Translations under genes and position numbers: made by a program
In this document: positions 1 to 12,976 of the stretch, one piece after another
Numbering within the stretch: the stretch's first letter is position 1
How the letters are laid out: the number at the start of each line of letters is the position of its first letter
Notes under the pieces: model-generated
Seen by the model: only the letters and a program-made list of their open reading frames with translations
Told to the model about the DNA's origin: nothing
Databases searched by the model: none
From: Prunella strophiata
Lineage: Eukaryota; Chordata; Aves; Passeriformes; Prunellidae
Direction of reading: 5' to 3'
Assembly: GCA_036583965.1 (NCBI GenBank)
Contig: JAZBQD010000026.1
Coordinates: forward strand, 3,655,400 to 3,719,399
DNA length: 64,000 bases

Positions 1-27
1 ACCCTTCTGTCCTTCTGTCCCAGACAA

Positions 28-840
28 CCAGACTGCTAGGAGCTATTTTTCTCCATAATGCCCAAAATTCCTGTTCATACCAACTATGTTTGATATACTA
101 TACTATATCAAACATATATAGTTGATATACTATACTATATCAAACAACTATATATATATACATATACTTGGTATGGACAGGAATTGTGTACATATATATA
201 TATATAAAACGTACAGACAAGTGAATTATCAGGAATAATGGCAATGAAACTGTAGGCAAGCTCCTTTTGTAGGCTGGGAGTGGCTGGAGTGGGACTGTAG
301 AGCAGGAGGTGTTGCCCCCTCAGGTGAAAGAGCAGAGGCAGAGCTGTACAAAGCTCTGAAGGAGGATGGAGAGCTCCAGAAGCACATGGAGGACTGGAAG
401 GAGGGGTTGGAAAAGCAGAGTGTTGCACATGGGGTGAGAGGTGCCAGCCTGCATCAGAAGAGCTTGGGCAGCACTCTGGCCTGCTGGGAAACCTTGGCTG
501 GTCACCAAAACCACTCCCAAGGCTTTGCACAGCCCCTGCTTAACATGGAACAGGTTTGCTAAAACCCACATTGCAGAGATAACAGTGGTTGCTTTAGAAA
601 GATCACAGAAATGTGGTTTTCTCAGGACAGTCTTCCACAAAGCAGGAGCTGAGATGTTTCTCTAGTAGACCTGACCCCAGTCAAAGAATTCCCTCAGGTC
701 TTCACCAGGAGAAGGTGGTGGGTAAGAATGAACTGAAGGCTTGGTTTAGTGAGCTTTGTTCTTGCTTAAAAAGCTGGTGCACACTTGGTATGGATAGGAA
801 TTTCGGGCATTATGGGGAGAAATAGCTCCTAGCAGTCTGG
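28..840. repeat. Long inverted repeat, 56-bp arms (possible foldback or non-autonomous DNA element)
   Basis: Left arm 28-83 and right arm 785-840 are reverse complements over 56 bp with about five differences, all transitions as far as I can align by eye. A third, partial inverted copy of the left arm's inner end lies at about 168-190. The interior holds AT-rich palindromes (84-160) and unremarkable DNA. No transposase and no clear target-site duplication are visible. The arms could be terminal inverted repeats of an old element or a local inverted duplication. Confidence 0.6.
88..145. repeat. Duplicated AT-rich perfect palindrome
   Basis: Two near-identical hairpin units, around 88-113 and 120-145, each built on GATATACTATACTATATC flanked by complementary GTTT/AAAC. 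They are followed by (TA)n tracts at 146-165 and 189-206. Such sequence can extrude a cruciform and is a polymorphism-prone site. Confidence 0.8.
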
Positions 841-984
841 AGAGACTCAGTTTTTGGATAACCATAGGACTGGAAAAACCAACAGCACTCTTGAGAGGGA
901 GACTGGCTGTGAGGACAGAGCAGGAGCTCGGTCACAAACACAGGGAAAATGTTGCAGACAGGTAGAGATATTATAAAAAAAGGC

Positions 985-1400
985 CTTATAAAATATGGTT
1001 TAGGCCCTGCTAGTCTTGCTAAGCCAGCAGTAGTTTGTGAGTTCCCATAAGGAAAAAATCTTAAGAATAAAGGCATTTAACACAACAACCTATTCTAGTA
1101 AGAAAAATAAGTATGAACCTGCATAACCAATAAATCTGTCCCATGAGAAGCAGTGAAGAAAATATGTAAACAATCCAAGAATAGAGAGATTTGATAGAAA
1201 GGTAAAGTGCCAGTAATTAATCAATGAACTGAGTGGCAAGGAGAGCTGCTAGCCAATTAGACTTGAATACGAGGTCTGTAAAGACTCTAAGAAATGAGTT
1301 ATGTGAATAAAGAAGGGGCTTTTCCTGCATGAAGAAACTGAGTCCTGGCTGCTTATTAATGCAACAGGAAAAAGCATTTAGGTGTGAGAGGACACCACCT
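985..1400 (+). mobile_element. Endogenous retrovirus LTR-like remnant
   Basis: AT-rich segment with a TATA-like TATTATAAAAAAAG at about 970 and an AATAAA near 1307, followed by about 90 bp of GC-richer DNA, an order typical of U3-R-U5. The sequence resembles songbird ERV LTRs by general appearance. The ends are not defined by an obvious TG...CA or target duplication, so boundaries are approximate. No internal retroviral genes are adjacent. Confidence 0.45.
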
Positions 1401-1873
1401 CCAAATCTGAGAGTCTTGGAGAGGGTTGCCTTTGAGTGAGGGTAAAAACTTTTAATTTTTTAACCTAAAATTTAGCCCTATTTGCCCTCAGCCTTTGCTG
1501 CCAGCTGCTGCCAGCAGGACTTTCCCTGTCCCTGGCATGGCAGGGCTGTGCTGTCCTGCTGCCCCAGCATCCTGCTGGCCTGGATGTTGTCCCTGTTGGA
1601 GGCAGCCCTTGCAGAGTCAGCACGTCACAGGGACAGCCTGTCTCTCAATGACAGAGCTCTGCCCCTCTGCAGCTCCCTTCCAAAAACCCCAGCTCTCTCC
1701 TGCTCCTTTGATTTAACAGTTCTTGATCTGCCTTGGTCTCTGGCCATGCTTGGCTGTGCTCAGCCATGTGGCTCTGAGAGATGCACAGCAAAGATTAATT
1801 TGGCTACAGGCTAATTCTGGTATATTTTAGGTCAGGCTGAAGCACAGACCTCCCTCTTCTCCCTCCTCTGCAG

Positions 1874-5761
<3,888 letters not shown>

Positions 5762-5973
5762 GTGTCACCACGGTGCTCACCATGACCACACTAAGCATCA
5801 GCGCCAGAAACTCCTTACCCAAAGTGGCGTACGCGACGGCCATGGACTGGTTCATAGCCGTCTGTTATGCCTTTGTGTTTTCTGCGCTGATCGAGTTCGC
5901 CACCGTCAACTACTTCACCAAGCGCAGCTGGGCCTGGGATGGCAAGAAGGTGCTGGAGGCCCAGGAGATGAAG
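5762..5973 (+). CDS. GABRA3: GABRA3 coding exon (TM2 pore helix and TM3; RNA-editing exon)
   Basis: Exon bounded by the acceptor CCCCCACAG (to 5761) and a GT donor at 5974. It encodes the pore-lining TM2 helix ([19 protein letters not shown]) and TM3 ([20 protein letters not shown]), then [18 protein letters not shown] and the start of the cytoplasmic loop (VLEAQEMK). SWAWxGKKV..EMK is diagnostic of alpha-3 against alpha-5 or alpha-1. It is 212 bp, slightly longer than the 203-bp class seen in some alpha subunits, the extra codons being in the loop. The ATA Ile codon at 5854-5856 in TM3 is the position edited by ADAR in vertebrate GABRA3 (Ile to Met), and the pairing strand lies at 5835-5844. 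The donor reads AAG|GTCAGC, weaker than the other donors of this gene. Confidence 0.97.
5827..5870 (+). promoter_or_regulatory. GABRA3: ADAR editing hairpin of GABRA3 (I/M site at A5856)
   Basis: GACGGC (5835-5840) pairs with GCCGTC (5857-5862); ATG (5842-5844) pairs with CAT (5853-5855). Between them A5856 faces C5841 in an A:C mismatch, with an 8-nt loop at 5845-5852. The outer part can extend with bulges to 5827-5870. A5856 is the third base of the ATA Ile codon in TM3, so inosine there would be read as Met. This is the recoding site known from mammalian and chicken GABRA3. Pairing was done by eye. Confidence 0.9.
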
Positions 5974-6289
5974 GTCAGCCAGGGCTGGGGGAGGGGGTGG
6001 GCAAGAAACGCTGCACGAGGGAGCTGTGCCAGGCAGGGCAGTGGGTAACGTGCGGCCCCGCAGCACTCGGGAGGCTGGATGCTACTCACTGCCTGCCCAG
6101 CCCAGGTCCTGACTGCAGCGGTTCTTGAGGGCTGGGAGGAATGGCCTGGGCTGGTCCGTGTGCTTAGCTGGAGGGGAACACCCAGGCATGGCTGCTGGCT
6201 CTTCTCTGTCCTCTGTATGGCTGTTTGCCAGGGGAACATCCGTGCTTTGGGTTTGCTCCGCTGGTGGTCTTGTGTCTCCTTCCTTTTCT

Positions 6290-6350
6290 TTCCAACCCAA
6301 CCCAACCCTCCCAAACCAATGAACCAACCCAACCCAGCCCTCCAACCCCA
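6290..6350 (-). repeat. (CCAAC)n-rich tract
   Basis: Degenerate CCAAC/CCCAACC repeat of about 60 bp. The minus strand is a run of GGGTTGGGTTGG blocks with G-quadruplex potential; in RNA the sense strand would be C-rich. Confidence 0.85.
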
Positions 6351-9300
6351 TTCCTTGCTGCTAGCATGCCAAAAAATCCCAAACATGCCCCAGGACACCC
6401 ACTGAGCTGTGTCCCCTGGCCAGCTCTGACACTGGTGCCATTGCCCACAGCTGCCAGCAGCTGCTGCTCTGTGAGCTGGGCACAGAGGGTGGGTGGGAAG
6501 CCAGCAATCCCAAATGCCAACTGGCAGCAGATTAATGCCTGGCATCACCCACGTTTTCCCTCCCCACTCAGGATCAGCCTCTCTGGCAGCTTCATCCTGA
6601 CAGGCTCTGCTGCCCCTGCTCGTGCCCCCCTCCCTGTGAACTGATTTAATCTTGGCTGCGCAGAGAAATCGCTTACTGTAGCATGCTGCTCCTTGTTTAT
6701 ATTTATTGAATCAATTTGAAAATCAGCTTTGTCCTTGTTCTTGGTTCTGGAGCCTTTATATTTTTCTCCTTTGCATTTTAATGTGTTGTTGGAAATTGTT
6801 GTGGGGCTGTATGTTAAACACCTGACAGAATTGCAGCAACTTTTGGGAAGACAGCAGCCAGTCATCTCTCTGGTGTGGAGGTCAAAGAAGGTGAACAGAG
6901 CCAGCACTGGGTGTTGGATGCCTCTCTCTTGTCTTTCTTGGACTCTTGTCTATCTGTTTGCTTTTGCAGCTGGGGTCTGAGCAACAGACCCATGGCAGAA
7001 AGCGTCCAGAGGGGTCAGGTGATGGCCTTCCACTTCCACCATGAGCAGTGATGCTAACCTGGCCTCTAGAGATGACAGAAGCCTTTCCTGAGTCACTGGC
7101 ATGAGTGAAGAGTCAGGACAGGTCCTCAAAGGTCCTGTGGTGTCCCTTTCAGGGATGGGCAAATCAGCACAAAGTCAGGATTCACACAGCCTTGGGCAAT
7201 TATGTGAACTGGGTGGAAAAAGCAGTTAAAGGCTCAAAAGCTGCAGTTTATCTTAGAAGCAGCGAGTTCCTCAATTTATTCACTGACCCAGCACCACAAG
7301 ACTAACAGTGCTGAAACAATAGGGTAAGAGCACACAGAATGCTCCTGCACATAATAATCAAACAGGAAAACAAAGCAGGACCATGAATGTTTCAGAGGGG
7401 GAGCTCTCCGTGGCTTTGCTGCAGTTGGTATCAGCCTGGAGAATCAGGAAGGGCTCCAAATTTGAGGATGCTTTTTCAAGCTATCTCTGGTCTTTACTGA
7501 AGAAGCAAACTCACTCCCAGTCTCTGCAGCTCAAGAGAGCTCCCTGAAGAGTGATGGGCTTGCAGGGAGCTTAGGAATACCATGTGTCAACATGTTTGCT
7601 TTTCATCTTTATTCCAATGAGTATTTCCAAGCAGTGCATTTGCTACCCAATGGAGGTGCCTCATTGGCTCAGTTTCAGCCTTTAATTAGCTCTCCTTGAA
7701 ACAATTGACAAGCCAGGTGGTTGAAACCACAAAAGGAAGAAGAGGCAGAAGAATAACTGTTGGCATTTTAAAGTGTTTGTATCAAGGGTAAAACTGCCAG
7801 TGAAGAAGCCCAGGCTGAGCCCTGGTCTCTGGAGATCCTCCTCCCCAGCCAAAAGCAATGTTCTTTATTGGTGTGATGGCAAGGATCCTCACTCCAGGTT
7901 TGATTGCAGGAGCATGAAAAAAAATCACTGTAGGCAGCAGCAATGCTTCCTGTCCCACCTGGACAAAATCACTACCATGAAAAGCTGCTGGTTGCTGACA
8001 GACACCCCCAGTGTGTTTATTCTTTTTTTTTTTCTCCCCCTCAGCCAAACCATTGGTTTAGATGGTAACACCTGGGGTTTTTTTCAGGGAGATTCTAAAA
8101 TGCTGGGCTGATCTTGGTGAATTGCTGGTCTCTGCATCATAAAATCATGATGGTGCTCTGGCTGTAGGCACAGTTGGTTCCAGCTGGGAGCTACTCTGCA
8201 CATTCTCTGCAGTTCTCCAATGAAAAGCAGCAGATATCACCATGGATATCACTAAAAACTCCCTTTAGCCTGCACTCTGATAAGGTTTGACCAATGTTTC
8301 TTGGACCCAAAGATTTTTCCAAGCCTTTCCAGCTTTCCATCAATAATTGCTAATTGAAAATTTCATTTTCATTTTGTATGGTAAAGTGGCTGCAACCAGC
8401 CTAGAGCTGCAGATCATATTGGAGAGAGGTATTTGGCTCCAAAGAGAACAACTTGTTAGGAAAGGAAAGGTGATTTTAAAAAACAAAACATCATCAGGAA
8501 GAAGGTGTGAGATGGCAGAGAGGTGTGAGATGAGTGAGAGGCCAAAGAGGTTGAAAGATGAGTGGGATTCAGTAGCCAGCAAAGCTCCCCATCTCCAGCA
8601 TCCTCAAAACACCTTGTAAAAAGGATCCACTTTGGGACAGAAGGGCTGTGTCTGGACAGAGAGCTCCATCCACCATCCCAGCCACAAGAATGGCCACCTC
8701 AAGGTAATGTCTTGAGTTGCTGTGACAGTGAGAATCCAAAGAGAGAACAAGCAACAGTGACTTTGCTGCTGGGAAACTGCAAGGATGACATTTACCAGTG
8801 AGTTTACCACAAAAAGTGTTGTCTGTTCCTCAGGATGGAAAATGCTTTGGATTCCTGGAAGACACTTAAGCCCACTTCTGCCTGCAATGCCATGTCTGTG
8901 CATAAAAGCTGATCTAGCTCCGTGTCTGTGCCTGAATGGCATTACCCTGAAATTCTGGGTGTCAAGAAGCAACAAAACCAGTACAAGTATCTGCAGCCAG
9001 ATACATAAAAACAAAACATGCTTTGGGTAGAGCAATAATCCTGACAAAAATAATCTATTTTTGTCAGAAGACAATAGTTCTTCAGTGCATGGTGAGGTTA
9101 GGTCCAGGCTTTTTATGTACTTTTTACTAAGAAAAACATGGATGAGGTGCCTTTTCTACTGGCTGGGTAAAGCCTGGCTTTTTGTGCAACCCACTCTTCA
9201 GCAATTCTTAACTTTGCCCTTTGATCCAGCTCCCTTGGGAATGATTTTTCTTTTTCCTTTGTTTCTTTCCATTTGTGTTATCTTTGTTCCAATCCTAGAG

Positions 9301-9479
9301 GAACTAGAACCAGCCTTGACAGGCCACCATTTTTAAGCAGGATGAAGTCTTTAGGGCTCAGGATGGTTCAGACCCTTCTCTTTTTTGCCTGCTTCCCTAT
9401 GGTCAATATGTTTTTGCTGGAATTTTCCCTGCTGGTCATGCTCTGCAGCCCATGTGTCCTTTGTTCTTGGCACTTGCAA

Positions 9480-9545
9480 TCTCCATGATTTCCATGAGGA
9501 TCCCAGAGGTCTTTTCCAACCTACTGGATTCTGTGATAACTCTGC
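9480..9545 (+). mobile_element. CR1 LINE tail fragment (sense)
   Basis: AGAGGTCTTTTCCAACCTAC followed by TGGATTCTGTGATAA is the CR1 3' consensus end. Only about 60 bp remain recognisable. Confidence 0.75.
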
Positions 9546-12500
9546 AAGTGATTTATGTCCTCAGCACCTTCAGCACAGTCCATGAATCATTCTCCAGCAG
9601 CATTTCACCCTCTTTTCTCTCATCACTGTGTGGTGTGTTGGGCTGATCATTTAATCCATCCAACCATCCAACCTCTTTGTCTGCTGATCCAGGGAGCATA
9701 AGATCACTGGGGCCAGTCCCATATAATCTGAATTAGCAATATAATCCATATAATCCTTCTCTGGCAAACTGCAGGAGGAACTTTGGCTTGGTGTGGGGAA
9801 GGAGTGATACCTTTGCTGCAACAACTACTGCAGGTGCTGGGCTTTGAGTTATGGGATACAGGTGTGTCAGAGGCTGGAGCTGCTTGGGGGTCATTAAAGT
9901 GACTTTTCTCTAGAGTGACAAGGGGCAAATACTTGGATTTCCTGAGTTCTGCAGATACTGGTGACTTTCAGAGTTGCCTGTCAGAGGCATTTTCTCCTGC
10001 CAAGGAGCAGGAACAGAGAACTAAATCTCAAGCAAATCATAGACAGAAGCAGTAATTCCCATAATTTAGGTGTTCTTAGTTCCTCAGCAGAGAGGCTCGA
10101 AGACAAGAATATTTAGCAAAAAATACTATTATTTTCCAGTGTGTGTGTTGTTGAACAACTTGTCAGACTGTACTATCTAGGGAACAGATTTATCTCTACA
10201 CCAGATTCTGCAGCTTTTCCCTCAGGAGACCAGCACAAGGACATCTTTGTGCAGCAATTCAGTCTCCCTGTGCCTCAACAGGGCCATAAGTGCAGGAATT
10301 GCTTTGCAAAATAGATGTTTTAAATAGGACAAGTTCTCAAAGCCAATGTGGGGGCTCCTCCTGTTTATCCACTCTTTCCTTCTGCTTCAGGAGGATGTGG
10401 AATTCCTCACAGGTGAAGGTGCAGGGTGAAGGCTGGGAGCTACTTTGCAGCTGACAGCAACAAGCACATTTTGCTTTGTTTGATTGTCAAAATCTTGCCT
10501 GGAAAACTTGTTTATAAAGCCCAGCAAACAGGCTGAACCATTTCTCTGACATCTCAGGGGCAGAACACACGGAGAGCACACGCGTGCCTTGGGGCAGGCA
10601 GTGTGGGTGTTCTGGGTGCTCCCAGCTCTCAGCAGGGTGAGGACTCCATGGGCAGCTGGGAAAAGGCCCTGGATGAAGGTTCCCAAGCCTCTGCTCTGCC
10701 TGAACACCCTGATCTGAGGTCCAGGGAAGCCCAAATTAATGCTTGGGTGTCTCTGGATCACGCTATTGGGAGCAGCAGCTCGCTGTCACCAGCCACAGCA
10801 CCCAGCTTTGCATCACTTTACTCCATTTCAGCTGTTTTCATATGGATCCACTTTTCAAACTCTGGGGCAGGAAAGCTGGTTGAAAATGTCTTGTCACTTG
10901 TATTCATCTTATTCCTCTAATTAATAACTTGGCTGATTAATACAAACATAATCACAGTGCACTGCCAGTCACGTTCTGTGAACAACAATCTTTTTCATTT
11001 TGTTACTGATTTTCAATTATTTTATTGCCTCCTGTAGCTGTGTTAATAAGTAATCATACTTAAGCATATTTAAGTGTTCTAATAGGTGAAGCATCTTTAG
11101 CCCTTTACTTGCTTTTTGTCAGTTCTTTAGCAGGAAAAGTTCATCTGCTGTGCATAGGGAATGTGTTAATGTGGCTCTAATGACTGCAGAATGAGACTCA
11201 GTTAATTGTTCAAGACCATAAAATACTGTGAATATGGTCCAAACAGTGGTTTAGTCTGGTCTGGAGCCTGAAGACATCTAGACCTCCTCCTAAAAAGTTA
11301 ATTTCTGTAATTGCTGGCATTATTACAAGGCTTCCTGGCTGTGGTGTTATTGGAGAGGAGTTTAAAGATTGCACAGAAGTCTGATTTTAGTGTCCCTCTG
11401 AAAATCCCTGTGGAAAATTCATCTCCTAAGGTAACCAGGAATATCCATGGTGACTGCAGACACATTTAAAATGGAAGTGCAGCACTGAAAGCCAAAGCCT
11501 CTCTCTCCTCCTGAAGTGCTTCCCTCATAGGAACATGCATGACCATGCCCAGCAGCCCTGGGAAATGCCTGGATGAGCCTCACCTTGTGTTTTAGTTGCT
11601 TTGGAACAGAAGAAAGCCATCCAAAGGCACACCTTGTTCTGAGTTTAGAGACCAGAGTGCCACCACGAGGCACTGCTGTGTTTGGTGCTGGCTCTTGGTG
11701 TAGCAGGGGGCACCCATGGGGCACCTGAGTGCAGATTTCATTCAGTGGCCTTCTCCTTGTAGCCTTGGGTTGCTTTATACAACACAGTGCAGCTGGTCTC
11801 AGGTCCCTGGCAGCAGCAGGAGGATCCCCAGAGTGGGGCCAACACCTATCATGACCCCCTGGGTCCATCTTCCTGCCCTGCCATCCTCATGAGCACCTGA
11901 GCTCTTTGTCCCCAGCATTCACCCCCATCCTTCAGAGCATCCCATCTGACACACAAGGGACCTCTCGTGCCATTCTCTCTGCAGTTTGTCCTCACTGCAG
12001 CACACATGCTGTCCCCCAGAGCCCTGTGGGAGGGATTTCCCTCACCTCCCCTGATTTTCAGCATCCCTTGGGTATGAAGGCAGGAGGAAAGGCTTCCCTC
12101 TGCCCTGTAGTGCTGTGTTGAGCACTCCAGAAATCATGGTTGATGAAAATGCCTTCTATCTGTTCTGTATCTGACCTGGGTGGATCATGAGGTGCTCTAA
12201 AGGGTTCCAGAAACAATTTGAACATCATTATGTTAAATCATAAGGTGTTCCTGTGAGGAACTCAGGGCATTGAAATATGGTACAAAAATACTGCAATGCT
12301 GTTGCCCATACTCTTAATATGGCTTTTTGCCACCAAAAAAATAAAAATCAAGCTGTAATCCTGTGTGATGTGTCCTCCTCTCACCTGACCCAGGAAGCAG
12401 CCAGCCAAGCAGAAAATCCAGTTCTTCCCCAAGGATGACTGCACGGGGTGTCATTCCTTTTTGCCATTCTCCTTTCACAAGGTACACTCCTCCCTTCCTG

Positions 12501-12646
12501 ACCTCCTGCTCCTCACACCTTTCTCCACCTTCTCACCTGGACCAGCAGGTAAACTCAGAGGACAAAACATTCCCTGTGCCGTTCTCTGCCACTTCATCTC
12601 TGTTTGTTTGTTGTTTTTCTTTTTCCCCCCCTTCCACCTCCCCTAG

Positions 12647-12976
12647 AAAAAAGAGCCGGTGGCGCTGGCCAAGAAAACCAACAACACCTACAACATCGTT
12701 GGCACCACCTACGCCCTGAACATCTCCAAGGAGCCCGGCCTGCCCACCATCTCCAAGAGTGCTGCTGCCACTGCCACTGCCACCAGCGTGCCCCCCAAGC
12801 TGCCCCGCCTGGAGGAGAAGCTCCCCGAGAGCAAGAAGACCTACAACAGCGTCAGCAAGGTAGACAAGATGTCCCGCATCGTCTTCCCAGTGCTCTTTGC
12901 CATTTTCAACCTGGTCTACTGGGCCACCTATGTGAACCGGGAGTCAGCTATCAAGGGAATGATCCCCAAACAGTAA
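12647..12976 (+). CDS. GABRA3: GABRA3 terminal coding exon (cytoplasmic loop, TM4, C-terminus)
   Basis: Last coding exon, after a long polypyrimidine tract and TAG acceptor ending at 12646; the stop codon TAA is 12974-12976. It starts in phase with the Lys that ends the previous exon and reads [20 protein letters not shown], matching the alpha-3 loop where mammals have a similar FNIVGTTY. A short Ala/Thr-rich low-complexity stretch follows (12761-12787, [10 protein letters not shown]), then [21 protein letters not shown]4 ([19 protein letters not shown]) and the C-terminus [13 protein letters not shown]. The C-terminal [12 protein letters not shown] ending is specific to alpha-3 and excludes alpha-5. 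The loop is the site of gephyrin and other intracellular interactions in this family; no individual binding motif is claimed here. Confidence 0.98.
   Translation, partial: KKEPVALAKKTNNTYNIVGTTYALNISKEPGLPTISKSAAATATATSVPPKLPRLEEKLPESKKTYNSVSKVDKMSRIVFPVLFAIFNLVYWATYVNRESAIKGMIPKQ

Larger units (their letters stand above)
1..1873 (+). other. GABRA3: GABRA3 intron (3' part) upstream of the loop C exon
   Basis: No coding exon was found here; the preceding 83-bp exon of the family is not recognisable and must lie left of the window. The stretch holds a long imperfect inverted repeat (28-840), an LTR-like segment (about 985-1400) and ordinary intronic DNA. Confidence 0.8.
5974..12646 (+). other. 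GABRA3: GABRA3 last intron
   Basis: Intron of 6.67 kb between the TM3 exon and the terminal exon. It begins with GTCAGC. Contents: a hairpin-prone GC-rich stretch (5974-6112), a (CCAAC)-rich tract (about 6290-6350), a small CR1 tail (about 9480-9545) and an AT-rich stretch resembling a conserved element (10915-11120). The remainder shows nothing I can name; its ORFs are short and have no plausible splice context. Confidence 0.9.

Noticed and set aside
5762..5973. Assignment to GABRA5 or GABRA1
   Set aside because: The loop start ([12 protein letters not shown]) and the C-terminus ([12 protein letters not shown], 12940-12973) fit alpha-3; alpha-5 has a different loop and ending.
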